A stretch of 40,244 nt of DNA from Lachnospiraceae bacterium (GTDB taxonomy: Bacteria; Bacillota; Clostridia; Lachnospirales; Lachnospiraceae). How positions within the stretch are numbered: position 1 is the stretch's first letter; every line of letters starts with the position of its first letter. Below, in pieces: positions 1 to 10,300 of this stretch. Location of the stretch: assembly GCA_910574865.1 (NCBI GenBank), contig CAJTDN010000025.1:1-40244 (forward strand), given 5' to 3'. Both the position numbers and the translations under genes were made by a program. Under the pieces are notes generated by a model that was not told the DNA's origin, did no database searches, and was given only the letters and a program-made list of their open reading frames with translations.

Positions 1-112
1 TGGCTGGGAAGCCCCGGTAGTTGCCGCCTGAGTCTTCCAGACAGGCTCAAAAACTTCTTTTAAGCTTGATAGGGGAAGTTTGCGCTTTTTTGGCTGCCCG
101 GAAGATTATGTT

Positions 113-280
113 TCACAGTAATGATTTGAGGGTCGGCACCTGGTTTTTACGATACCAGGTAGAAATTGTGGATTGCGTCAAATCGGCACGGGTGGCTAAT
201 TCATATTCCGTCCAATTCCTGGCTAATCGGAGTCGTTGAATTTCATCTAAAATATTTTTAATAAGAATCACCCTTCCCAT
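113..280 (-). pseudogene. Truncated XRE/Cro-type HTH regulator
   Basis: Read on the minus strand this gives 55 residues with a classic lambda-repressor HTH: the segments RLRLARNWTEYELATRADLT and QSTISTWYRKNQVPTL. A TGA stop follows TLKSLL, and none of the three frames continues into the usual C-terminal helices, so the gene is broken or rearranged after the HTH. The ATG used here has no ribosome site. A GGAAGGGTG-like site lies just ahead of an in-frame ATT (ATTAAAAATATT), which suggests the original ATG start has mutated to ATT. It is divergent from the next gene. Function inferred: a DNA-binding repressor remnant, probably from a mobile element. Confidence 0.6.
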
Positions 281-380
281 AGTGTGTTGTAACGTATATT
301 ATAATACGACATAAAACATGTAATAATTAGTTTAGACGTAAGAAAGATACGTCGTTCCGTATGTATTTTTTGCCAAAATC

Positions 381-409
381 TTGATTTTTAGTTGCTATTG
401 AAGTATAAT
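381..409 (+). promoter_or_regulatory. Sigma-A promoter of the 449 gene
   Basis: TTGATT (381-386), a 17-nt spacer, then TATAAT (404-409), about 40 nt before the ATG. A perfect inverted repeat GACGTA-N7-TACGTC lies upstream at 335-353 between the divergent genes and could be an operator. That role is inferred. Confidence 0.6.
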
Positions 410-448
410 TTTGGCGATAAAAATATTACGACGGGAGGAGAATGATGT

Positions 449-1102
449 ATGAATATTGAAAAGGAATTGAAAAATATAGAAGAAAGTATCGGCTCTGAAG
501 AGTTATTGGATAAAGTCCTTAGTGCATATGTGGAGGAGATGAAGAAGGAACTTTACGATGTCGAGCAGGAATACCGGGAGAGCAAACAAGCGTTGGATTC
601 TGTCCTTGACGTTGAACAAAGGGAAGCTTTGGAGGCCATGGAAAAGAGTTTCATGGATAATATGCGGTATGGCTTGAAATTTGGATTTAAGAGAGGGATT
701 TTTGCCGGATTCCAACAATTCTTTGTTTCCGAGAGTCCAAAGGACGCGTTTAACAAATTTGCCCATGACGAGCTTTTGATCATGCCCAATATGGGGAAAT
801 ACCCAGAGTATCATAATCGGCGGACGGAGATTAACCACTTGTCCAACAAAGTGATGGAAGGCTTGGACGAGGAGCAGCAAGAGCACGCGACTACTATTTA
901 TTGTACATATGACGAGAAGGGCTTTGGCGTTTTGAGACATGCATTTTACATCGGATATCGTTTTGCATTGTCAATCATAGAAGAAGTGGAATTATTAGGT
1001 GTTTCAAGTATTATTGATAAAATACTGTCCACCGAGCATGAATTGGGGTTTACGATGACTCGAATGGAAAGGGAGCGTGTACGGTATAAGTCATTGGAGT
1101 GA
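449..1102 (+). CDS. Hypothetical helical protein
   Basis: This encodes 217 aa with no signal peptide or membrane segment. The start is fixed by a GGGAGGAG ribosome site 8 nt before the ATG. The protein is charged and predicted to be mostly alpha-helical, with a heptad-like acidic N-terminal half (about residues 1-70) and an aromatic/glycine-rich stretch (GLKFGFKRGIFAGF, around residues 75-90). A second FYIGYRFALS-type segment lies around 175. I do not recognise a named family. The general style (E..L...F...G...G) recalls small accessory proteins of clostridial mobile elements. It has its own promoter and terminator, so it is a single-gene unit. Confidence 0.75.
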   Translation: MNIEKELKNIEESIGSEELLDKVLSAYVEEMKKELYDVEQEYRESKQALDSVLDVEQREALEAMEKSFMDNMRYGLKFGFKRGIFAGFQQFFVSESPKDAFNKFAHDELLIMPNMGKYPEYHNRRTEINHLSNKVMEGLDEEQQEHATTIYCTYDEKGFGVLRHAFYIGYRFALSIIEEVELLGVSSIIDKILSTEHELGFTMTRMERERVRYKSLE

Positions 1103-1103
1103 G

Positions 1104-1135
1104 GCGGTCTATGTCGGACCGCTTTTTGTTTTTTT
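1104..1135 (+). terminator. Rho-independent terminator
   Basis: GCGGTC-N7-GACCGC hairpin followed by TTTTTGTTTTTTT, directly after the stop of the 449 gene. Confidence 0.85.
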
Positions 1136-1202
1136 GTAAGATTTTCGTTTGACGCGGTCCGTGCGGTCCGTGGCGTATTCCCGATGATGGGGAGGAAAAT
1201 AT

Positions 1203-1586
1203 ATGCGTTTATGGCGAATTACGGGACTTGCCGGGACGCTGCAGCCGGAGATGGAATTTAATGATTCTGACCCGAACGGACGCAAGGAGGCGGAGGAAAG
1301 CCCGTTTGCAAAGGCGATGATGAAGCTGCCCGAAGAAGAGATGCAAGAACGGATTATGCAACTGGTTCCGACCGTGATATCGAATGAACATCACCGGCTG
1401 CACTATTTGGGCAAGGCGTGCCAGGCGTGGCTTTCAATGAATCTTCCGAAGGACGGAAATTGCCGGGTCGAGGTAATTGATACATGGGAGATGACAAGGG
1501 ACGTGGTCATGGAGCGGGCGCATGGTCGCGTGAGGGTCGAACTGCCGGGGAAAGAAGGCATGGCGGTATTGGTATCGAAGCTTTAA
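1203..1586 (+). pseudogene. C-terminal fragment of a DUF5605-type glycosidase, possibly chimeric
   Basis: The ORF encodes 127 aa with a GGGGAGGAAAATAT-ATG start context. The last 65 residues (YLGKACQAWLSMNLP, VEVIDTWEMTRDVV, RVRVELPGKEGMAVLV) resemble the C-terminal domain that ends DUF4038/DUF5605 (apiosidase-like) glycosidases, as recalled and without a search. The (beta/alpha)8 catalytic domain is missing. The N-terminal half (MRLWRITGLAG...PFAKAMMKLP) does not belong to that family in any obvious way; the PFAKAMM stretch vaguely recalls GH3 C-termini. It is therefore a remnant or deletion fusion, although the reading frame is intact and a ribosome site is present. A 9-bp direct repeat GCGGTCCGT occurs twice just upstream. 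Expression is possible but enzymatic activity is unlikely. Confidence 0.5.
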
Positions 1587-1599
1587 TTTTATAATCGTA

Positions 1600-1638
1600 A
1601 AAAAGGATTGCCGGATGAATCGGGACAATCCTTTTTTT
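1600..1638 (+). terminator. Rho-independent terminator
   Basis: AAGGATTG and CAATCCTT arms around a 15-nt loop, followed by a T7 run, 17 nt after the preceding stop. Confidence 0.8.
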
Positions 1639-1639
1639 G

Positions 1640-1827
1640 CTTTATAGGAAACTTTGTTCCCCATAAAGCAAAACCTTCGGAGGACGCGCACTTCGTGCAT
1701 AATGAAAACGGCTGCTGATACAGCCGCGCTCCGGCCCCTCCGGGAGGACGCGCACAAACGCGAAGAGGAATGTGTCGCTAAAGCGACCGCGCTTGGTGCG
1801 AGAGTTTCGCTTGCGAAACTCTTTTTT
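1640..1827. repeat. Gene-free hairpin-rich repeat block
   Basis: No gene is visible here. The block holds a chain of short palindromes (CGCGCACTTCGTGC, GGCTGCTGATACAGCC, GTCGCTAAAGCGAC) and the motif GAGGACGCGCAC twice. It ends with the perfect hairpin GAGTTTCGC-TT-GCGAAACTC plus six T at 1802-1827, which should terminate plus-strand transcription. A shorter relative occurs at 26488-26553 with the shared core CAGCCGCGCTCCGGC and the GAGAGTTTCGC motif. Confidence 0.6.
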
Positions 1828-1840
1828 CTTGAATCCTGGC

Positions 1841-1869
1841 TTGAACATTGCGGATTGATATTGTATAAT
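1841..1869 (+). promoter_or_regulatory. Sigma-A promoter of the ATPase gene
   Basis: TTGAAC (1841-1846), a 17-nt spacer, TATAAT (1864-1869), 57 nt before the ATG at 1927. It starts immediately after the preceding hairpin block. Confidence 0.75.
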
Positions 1870-1926
1870 AGATGAATAAGACAGCCTATATGGGCAAAAA
1901 TATTCAATGAAGCGGAGGAGATTTGG

Positions 1927-3216
1927 ATGGAGATAAAGCGTGATGGCTATTTGCGGCAGTTGATATCCTATCGTTTTGACGGTTTGGTGAAAGTGATAAC
2001 GGGGATTCGGCGTTGTGGAAAATCGTATCTTCTGAAGAACCTATACCGGGAGTATTTGCTTGCGAATGGTGTGAAAAGTGACCAAATCATCATGATTGAG
2101 CTTGACCTTGCAAAAGACATTCGGTTTCGCAATCCGCTGGAACTTTCTTCTTATGTGAGGGAAATCGTCGAGAACCGAAAGGAGGAATGTTACCTTTTTG
2201 TTGATGAGATACAGATGTCGGACAAGGTTGCCAATCCATATAATCCGGATGGAGAAAAGATTACTTTTTATGACGCGCTGAATGACCTTCGGAGTCTGTC
2301 GAATTTGGACGTCTATGTAACTGGAAGTAATTCAAAAATGTTATCAAGCGATATTCTGACGGAGTTTCGGGGGCGTAGTGATGAGATTCGTGTCCATCCG
2401 CTAAGTTTTGCGGAATATTATTCCGCAGTGGGAGGGGATAAAAACGAAGCGTTTGACGAGTATGCGTTTTATGGCGGCATGCCTTTGATTTTGTCACGGC
2501 CAAATGCCGCGGCGAAGATGAAGTATTTGAAATCACTTTTTACGGAAGTGTATATCAAGGATATTGTGGAGCGGAAGAAAATTGAACGGCAGGACGTGCT
2601 CGAACAGCTTTTGGACCTGCTGTGTTCCTCGGTTGGCTCATTGACAAATCCGCAAAAGATAGCGGACACGTTAAACTCCAAGCAGGTGAGAGGCGTCTCT
2701 TCCAATACGGTGCGTGCCTATATCGGACATTTGGAGGACGCGTTTTTATTTTCGGAAAGTAAACGATATGACGTGAAAGGGAAGTCTTATTTTGACTCCC
2801 CTAATAAATATTATTGTGAGGATTTGGGGCTTAGAAATGCCCGCATTGGCTTTCGGCAGCAGGAAATGACCCATATAATGGAAAATACCATTTATAATGA
2901 ATTGGTCATTCGTGAGCTTTCCGTTGACGTCGGGGTGGTGTATGCAAGAGAGGTCAATCGAAATGGAAATTCCGTCCGTGTGCCGAGGGAAATTGATTTC
3001 ATCGCAGCTTCCGGAAGTAAGAAGACCTATATTCAGTCTGCATATGCAATGCCGACGGAAGAGAAAATGGAGGCGGAACTTCGTCCGTTCGGGCTTATCG
3101 GGGACTCGTTTCCCAAAATCGTGGTAAGAAAGGACATGGGAAAGCGTTGGTATAATGACAAAGGAATTTTGAATATAGGCCTGATAGATTTTTTACTGGA
3201 TAAAGGAGTGGTATAA
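1927..3216 (+). CDS. AAA ATPase of the AAA_14/DUF4143 type
   Basis: This encodes 429 aa. The GGAGGAG ribosome site sets the start. Walker A is GIRRCGKS (residues 26-33), Walker B is YLFVDEIQ (D93, E94), and a sensor-1-like strand DVYVTGSNSKML lies near 130-141. The C-terminal half (from about residue 200) matches the DUF4143 pattern: LFTEVYIKDIVERKKI, then a winged-helix-like stretch (NPQKIADTLN...SSNTVRAYIGHLEDAFLF), then a PD-(D/E)XK-like region (ENTIYNELVIREL...PREIDFIA) that lacks a convincing full nuclease motif. These ATPases are very common in gut Clostridia and Bacteroidia; a defined substrate is not known. Monocistronic, intact and of normal length. Confidence 0.9.
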   Translation: MEIKRDGYLRQLISYRFDGLVKVITGIRRCGKSYLLKNLYREYLLANGVKSDQIIMIELDLAKDIRFRNPLELSSYVREIVENRKEECYLFVDEIQMSDKVANPYNPDGEKITFYDALNDLRSLSNLDVYVTGSNSKMLSSDILTEFRGRSDEIRVHPLSFAEYYSAVGGDKNEAFDEYAFYGGMPLILSRPNAAAKMKYLKSLFTEVYIKDIVERKKIERQDVLEQLLDLLCSSVGSLTNPQKIADTLNSKQVRGVSSNTVRAYIGHLEDAFLFSESKRYDVKGKSYFDSPNKYYCEDLGLRNARIGFRQQEMTHIMENTIYNELVIRELSVDVGVVYAREVNRNGNSVRVPREIDFIAASGSKKTYIQSAYAMPTEEKMEAELRPFGLIGDSFPKIVVRKDMGKRWYNDKGILNIGLIDFLLDKGVV

Positions 3217-3298
3217 GTGTTGGATGTTCGGTTGCATCCTTTCACGCGTTCATAAGAAACCGTTTGGCACATGGGAGGTGGATTCCCATGAAGCAACT

Positions 3299-4132
3299 TC
3301 ACGAACCATGACTAAACACCATCCCCTGAAACGTTGCCGCTTCATCTCCGTTTTTGCAGGAAAACTGCATGTGAGTGCCCCGTTCCTGAACAAAACCTGC
3401 GTGATTTAAGGCGCATTTCAGTCCGGCATAGGCGTTATCATCCTCATAGCGCTCTATGCTGATTAGATGTCCTTCAGCTTTTATCAGTTCTGAAAGTTCG
3501 GATGCATAGTTTTTATGACGTTCTGTCAGTTCCGGCAACGATAAGGCAGGGTTTTTTACTTCTTCGCAAAGCGGTCTGAATGCGGCATTTTCATGTGCGG
3601 TACGGCAGGAAAGTAGGGTGTCGCAGCTTTTGGGCGGCAGCGTCTCCGGTTCCACAAACTGCACGTTGCTTATCTTAAGGCGTTTGGCAAGTTCCTTCGC
3701 GGCGTTGACCGCATTTTGGGAAAGTTCGATGCCGGTGACCTGGGAATCGGGATGGCGCAGTGCAAGAAAGCAGGTCAGGATGCCGTTCCCGCAGCCGATG
3801 TCAAAAATATCCCCACAAAAGAAATGTTCGTGCAGAAGTAAATATTCCATGGCCCTGCGGAAGAAAACGCGGTCATAAAAAGACGATGTCAGAAGGCTCA
3901 TTTCCAGACTTTGGTTGATATAGTCCACAAGCGCTTCCTGACGGCGAAGATAAAGAGTGTCTTTTGACCCGCGCAACAGCCGTACTTCTGCCTGGTCAAA
4001 CAAGGCGGTCAGATTCTTGATATGCTTGCCGCCTTCTTCCAATCCGTAAGCTTCAATCAGCGCGGTATCCAGCTCATTGATTTTTCGGATGCCGATGTAT
4101 GCAAGATAGTCTGTAATTTCCGGATTTGTCAT
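3299..4132 (-). CDS. Class I SAM-dependent methyltransferase
   Basis: This encodes 277 aa on the minus strand, with AGGAG 6 nt before the ATG. Motif I is IFDIGCGNGILT (about 109-120), followed by VTGIELSQNAVNAAKELAKR (motif II region) and VQFVEPETLP, so the Rossmann methyltransferase fold lies in the C-terminal 170 residues. The N-terminal 90 residues are helical and may bind substrate. After motif II the chain SCDTLLSCRTAHENAAF replaces the typical NPPY/DPPF, so a DNA or N5-glutamine methylase is not indicated; a small-molecule or protein substrate is possible. A plausible promoter TTGTTG-N17-TAAACT lies about 70-100 nt upstream. The gene is convergent with the ATPase; a small hairpin CATGGGA-N7-TCCCATG (3270-3290) lies between them. 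Confidence 0.85.
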   Translation of the reverse strand: MTNPEITDYLAYIGIRKINELDTALIEAYGLEEGGKHIKNLTALFDQAEVRLLRGSKDTLYLRRQEALVDYINQSLEMSLLTSSFYDRVFFRRAMEYLLLHEHFFCGDIFDIGCGNGILTCFLALRHPDSQVTGIELSQNAVNAAKELAKRLKISNVQFVEPETLPPKSCDTLLSCRTAHENAAFRPLCEEVKNPALSLPELTERHKNYASELSELIKAEGHLISIERYEDDNAYAGLKCALNHAGFVQERGTHMQFSCKNGDEAATFQGMVFSHGS

Positions 4133-4284
4133 ATTATACTCCTTACGGTTTTTGGCTTTATATAGCGAACGACAAATTATTTTGCCGCTTACTATATCAT
4201 GCTTAGTTTATCATGTATTTTTAAACTCAACAACTAAATATTTGAAAAAATTTATCCATCTATCTTTTTTGGGGGATAAAAGAA

Positions 4285-4323
4285 GGGGGAATGGGTGACT
4301 TTGTATGAGTCATCCATTCCCCC
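4285..4323 (-). terminator. Terminator of the tape measure gene
   Basis: GGGGGAATGG / CCATTCCCCC arms with an inner TGACT/AGTCA pair; on the minus strand they are followed by TTCTTTT. It lies 40 nt after the tape measure stop. No further tail genes follow on this strand. Confidence 0.75.
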
Positions 4324-4364
4324 TTAGGAGACTATTTTTTTCCCGACGGCTCCATATGTTGAGT

Positions 4365-7300
4365 TTATATATATCTAAACTTGTTGAATGGGTTGCCGCC
4401 CAGCATCTGGTCGGCCATCGCCTGCCCCATGACCTTTTCAAAGTGGGGGTCGGATAGCAGGGCGGTTTTGAATTCGTCGTAGTTTTTCACGTTTGGCAAA
4501 CTGAGATTATCAATCTGAATCGTGACGTTTTCGTTGTTGTTTTGCGTGTTCTGCGGTGCCGTCTGGAACCACTTCATTTGCTCATCTGTCTGTTGCCTCA
4601 TTCTTTGCGCGTCCGGGAAAACGTATTTCCCCGTCTTGCGCATTCCGAGGCGGTCTTTCATTTTCAGCATGGCTTTCAGGTTCTGCGTGGCCTCGGACGT
4701 GATGACCGTCTCCCCGGTTCTGACGAGCGCGAAGCCCGTCTCGCCGCTCTGGCGCAGCAGCCCCTGGATTTCCCCGCCTTCGCTGAGGCCGTGGCTCTTC
4801 ATCCAGTTTAGCATGTTAATGTTCTGGCTGGCCGAGCCCGTGTATGTGCCGGAAAATCCCATGGCCGCGTAGTAGCGGGCCATCTGGCTGAAGCTGCTGT
4901 CGTAATCGTGGTATTTCAGCCGGTCGACGATGGAAGTCTCCACGTTCAGTTTGTTTTTCGGGTACTCGTCCTTCCTATGCACGAAGAACGAGGTGTCCGT
5001 CCGGCTGCCCGCGGGTTCCAGCGTCTGCAGTTCCTGCTTCGGGGCTTCCTGCGCCGGCGGCGTGGGCGCCTTGTTCGCGGCCGCCTCCTGCCTTGTCTCC
5101 AGCGCGGCGACGTTGTCCGCCGCTTCCTGCCGTGCGTCCCCGGCCATGGCGGAAACGAAGTTCCTGATGCCGTCCAAAGTCTGCTGTATGCTCGTAAGTC
5201 CCGCCGTCATGCCGCTGCCGTACGTGGAGACGATGGAGCCGGCCCCGCCGTCGTTTTTCCAGATGTTTTTCATTTCGTCGGACAAGGCCGTCCCCACCGC
5301 CGCCGTGGCTTGTTCAAGCGTGGCCCTGATGCCTTCCGCGTTCGCGTTGGCCGTGTCTTTCATGCTTTCGAGGACGAACTCGACGTCGTCCAGCCGCTGG
5401 TTGAAGAGCTGCTCGTATTCGGTGTAAAGGGCATCCATCAGCCGTTCCTGGTCGGACACCCACTTCTCGTACTCGGTTTCCTCAAGGTCCGTTTTGGCCT
5501 CGTCCAGCTCCAGCTTCAGCTGCTGGACTTTGGACGCCGCCTCTTCCGAGTCGTCCCCGGCGTACGCGTTCAATTGCTTTTCCAGCGAGGCGATGTTCCC
5601 CGTCTTCTCGGCAATCGACTTTTGGTAGTCGTACAAGTCGCGCTCCGCCCCCAGGGCTTCCTTGCGTTTGTCAATCAGTTGTTGCAGCTTGTCCAGGTAG
5701 GCGTCGTATCCTTCCGACATGAGGTCTTTCACCGCCTCGATTTCGTCATAGGCCGCGTCGATGTTGTCCCGCTGCGCTTCCAAAAATTCGTTCCGCTTTT
5801 CGATTAACTCTAAGTTGTACGGATCCTTGGCCAGCATTTCGTTGATTTTCAAGATTTCCTTCGCGTAGTCGTCGGCCTGCGCCATGTAGACGTTGTAGTT
5901 CAGGGCGTGCAGCCCTTCCGCCGCCGTCCCGCGCCTGGTGCGCCGCCGTGAACCGGCAAAGGCGGAGTCGCCGTCTTCCACGAAACTTCCCTGTTTTTCC
6001 AGCAGCCCGATCAGCCAGTCGGCCTCTTCGGTCAGCTTGGACGTGTACTCCTGCTGTTTCTCGAAGTAGTCCCATTTCAGTTCCCGCAGGGCGTTCTGGT
6101 GCTCGTAGAGCGAGGTCGTGGCCTCGGTGATGGCCTTGTCCACGTCGAGCACGGAATTGTACATGTCGTACCATTCCTCGCTGTATTTCTCGATGTTGCC
6201 GGCCTTCATGGCCTGGGCCAGCGCGTCCGTGAGCGCGTCGTATTCTTCCTTCAATAGCGAAATGTGGCCTTGCTCCATCTTGATGAGGCTGTCGTAGTAT
6301 GCCGTCCCCGCCAGGTGCCCGCGTGCCTCGGCCTGGTCGATGTAGGCATCTATCATGTCGAGTGAATATTCCATGACGGACAGCCGGCCCTCGAACATCT
6401 GCGTCGCGTGCTCGAAAATTGTCTTCCCCAGATCCGCCAGCGTGTCGTTCAATTCCTCGGCCTCCTCCTCGCACTTCCTGGCCTTCTCGTACCATTTCTG
6501 GAAGTCGGAAATCTGTTGTTTCAGCCCCTCGTCGGAAATGTCCTCGATGGCGATGGCCCCGTCCTTGACGAGGTTCTTGTAGTGCTCGGACAAGCCGACC
6601 GCGTCGGCCTTCTTCATGTATTCCTGGTAGGCTAAAACCTGCCCCCAGACCTGGCCGCCCACTTCCAGGATTTCCTGGTTCAGTGCGCTGTTTCGTTCCG
6701 ACCAGCCCTTGTAGGTGCGCCCGACCGTCTGGTCGAGCTTCTTGACGTGCCGCTCCAGGCTTTCCAGCTTGTTCTCCACCCAGTCGAACGTCTCCACGGT
6801 CTCCTTGGCCGCCTCGGAGGCACCGCCACCAGAACCACCGGAGCCGCCGCCCGAGCCGCCAGAACTACCTGGGACGCGGCCGCCGGAGCCGCCGGTTCTC
6901 TTGCCGTAGAATTGCGCGGGGTCTATTTTGGTGGTCTGGTATTGCGTGGCTATGGCATCTGATAGAAGGTTTTCCAGTGCTCCAATTGCCATGTTTTGCA
7001 TGCCTTTTACCAAGATTCCGCTACCAGTTGCTTGACCGGTTGTTTTGAGCGGAGAAATTTCGATGGACGTGCCATGGAGCTTGGCCAGCATGGTCGCCAA
7101 TACTTGGATATAGGAAGCGGAAGCACCCGCCGCGTTGGCGATGGCGATAATCTGGTTGATATCGTCCGTCGTGTCCAGTTTCATGTTGTTGACATCCATC
7201 TTCGCGAATGCGAGTTGCGCAAGGTAGGATGCCGTTTCGTTGGAAGCGACGCCCTCGTTTAAAATGGCTGTTATTTCTTCATAAGTGACATCGGCCAGGT

Positions 7301-10300
7301 TTTTTCCCGCCAATGCCGCGATATCCTTCGTCATGGCAAGATATTCATTGTACGCGGCCAGTTTCTGCTCCACAATCGCCGCCGCGTTCATGATTCCGTT
7401 TTGTTCCAGCATCGCGATGGTGGCCTCCTTGGTTTCTTCCGTGAGGTCATCGAAAATGCCGCTGTTGTCCAAGATGGTCGATACAAACTGGCCGAAGGCG
7501 TTCTGGCACGCGTCCACGTCATCCGAGTTTTTGATGATGGCATGGACAAAGTCGCCATACGCGCTTCCCGCATCCTTGAACGCGTTTTCGAATTCCTCGT
7601 TGTTCAGGATGGAAAACCAGTCAACCCCGTCCCCGTTTTGGATGCCTTCGTAAGCGCTCTTCAGGATTCCCAACTTGTCCGCCATGGTCTGGGCACCGTC
7701 GGCGGCAGAATTGTAAAAGGACTCATCAATTCGTGGCGTGCCTTGCGATTCTTCCTGCTGGTGCCGTAGTTCCATTAATAGGTCGATGACATTTTGTGCT
7801 TCTAGGCCGTATTGTCTGGCGCGTTCACAAAGCTGTTCGAAGGATTCGTTACTGCCTTTGCCATTATAGATGTCGCTTAAATCCGTTTCGGACAAATCTT
7901 TTAAATCGTCTGCCAGTGCTGAAACAGTATTATTATTTTGCATGAGCTGGTAAAAGGAGTATGCCTTGTCGTTTGCCCCCGCAAAGACACCGTTCATGAT
8001 GTCGGAGTATTCGCCCCAGACATCCTTGTTTTTTATGATCTGGCCTTCCATCCTCTGCATGTCGTGCCATGCGGCTTCCACGTCCTCGTCATGATAAGGG
8101 TTTTCGCTTTTTAGCACCGCCTCGTTATAGGCATTCACCGCCTCGATGGCATCGTAATAACCGTCGGATAAATCCTCGTCGGCGTAAATCTGTGCCATTT
8201 TGGCCTCGTCATATGTTTCGCCGTATGTTCCGACGATATCGTTCACGCGGTTCAAGGCATCCTGGGAGCTGGCATAAATGTTTTCAAATATGGCGTATAT
8301 TCCGTCGGCATCTTTGCCGGACGCTTTTTGTAACTCGTGTACCCCGTTTAAGAAATCGTTTATGGCATCAGAAGCCTCTTTTGCATCCCCGACAAATTCA
8401 AATCCATTGGCCGTGAACTGGATTCCGTTCATTCCGGCTAGTTGTTTGATTTCTTCCACGATGTCATTTTCGGCGTCTGTTAAGTTTAAAGCGCTCAATG
8501 CGTCCAGCGAACCAAGATAATAGGGATTTTCAGCCTCCATTTTCTTTGTCGCCTCGTTGATGCCGGTGCGGTTTTCGTTTAAAAACTGCTTTGCCTTTTC
8601 CTGGTTTAACGCCCTGATTGCCTCCGTCTGGTCGTTATACGCGTCCGTGACGAGGTCGATGATGCCACATTCATCGCCGAACTTGTTGTTCAACTCGGCT
8701 TGCAGCGTGAGCAACTGTTTCTTGATGTTATAGGTTTCTTCCTCGTTCCCCTTGGCGTCCTGCAAGGCTTGCCGCAGCTCCTGGTACTTGGAAACATAGT
8801 CGTTGATGGACGAGGCGGCTTCCTTATATTCATCAACGGCATCCTTCGTTTTTTGTAAGGCCTCTTCGGTTGCCTGGTTATGGTAGCTTATGAAGGACGA
8901 GATAATGCTGTATGCCGTCGAGAGGCCCGCGAGGATGACGCTTGCCTTTTCGAGCGTGCTCATCGCCACCCAGGCCGCTTTGACGGAAGCGGTTAGACCA
9001 GTGAAGGTTCCCTTCAGCACGTTTACGGAAGAGGCGTTGGCCGCGTTGGCGATTGTGTTGGACTTTGTGGCATCGGTTAAGCCTAGCTTTTCTAGCTTGG
9101 CTTTCGCTTCTTCTTCGGTGAGTTCGTGCTGTGTGAGTATCATGATTTGGTCATTTTCTTTAAGTTGCTTTTGCGATAACAATAATTTCAGATTTTTTTC
9201 TGTCAATGCTTGAGTTGCATCGCCCAAATCTCTTAAAGTTTCATTTCTTGAATCAACGTCTATTGGTAAATTCTTTATTTGCTGTAATGCATTTCCAAGC
9301 GTGTTCATCTGTGTGACCGTTCCAACTATCGCGTCGCCGAAGGTCGCCATGCCCTGGCCGATTTTTATGGTCGCGATGGCGATAAGGCTGTTTTTCAAGA
9401 TGTCTGCTTTGTTGACGATGTCCAACAACATCGTTCCGAATTCTGCCGCATAGGAGACCATGTCCCCGTTTACGAAGCCGGAGTAGGTCTCGACCAGCTT
9501 GCTCTGAAACTGTTGCAAATGCGCTTCCGTGCTGTCTAGGTATGTTTCGTATTCCTTCTGTGCCGAACCGCTTGCATGCAGGCTGTCTTGTAAAAGGGAT
9601 TGCGCATTCGCCATGCTTTTCAAGGTCGCGTCGATTGCCGATGCCTGGTTCTTCCCGCCAAGGATGTCCAGAAGCGTGCCTTGGTTTTTGGATGACATGT
9701 CTTGGTAGACTTCGGAAATGTCCAGGAAGATGTCGTAAATCGAGCGAACCGTCTCCTTGTCATTTTCCAGGATGTCCACACCCGTCAGCGCCTTGATGGC
9801 CTTCTGGTTGTCGATGACGGACATCACGCCGTCCACGTCCTCCCCGGCCCGCGCCAGCTCGTCGGATGCCCCGCGAATTCGCAAGGACGAGTTTCCAAGT
9901 GCCGTGGCCAGTGCTTCGGCGTTTTGGTACTGTTGGTTGCCCGCCCCGAGCAGGGCCAGGAATTCATCCACGCTCGTGTTCGTCTCGGAAAAGGCGGTTC
10001 CCACGGACTGCACGCCCCGGGCCAGTTCGGCGGTCGTGATGGAGGAGGTGCTGCCTAGTTCGGCATATTTGTCAATCAAAGCCTGCGCCTTGCCGGCCGC
10101 GTCGCCGTACCCGTCCACCGTGTCGTAGGCGTTTATCCCCGCGGCGATTGCCTGGGTGGAGTCGGAAAGGCTTATGTCCCCCACGTTGGCCAGTATCACG
10201 CTTTTTTCCGCGAGCTTGTCGCTCGTGCCCAGGTCAAAGCCCAGCCTGGAGAATTCTGTCGCCCCCTCCATCAGCGTCTTTTGAGACGTGGCCAGTTCTT

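Noticed and set aside
21-239. A 72-codon plus-strand frame at the window start
   Set aside because: It overlaps the minus-strand HTH gene, whose protein pattern is clear; no ribosome site and no recognisable features.
4908-5807. A 299-codon open frame on the plus strand
   Set aside because: It lies antisense to the GC-rich C-terminal part of the tape measure, has Arg/Val-rich composition without motifs, and no ribosome site. It is a shadow of the real gene's codon bias.
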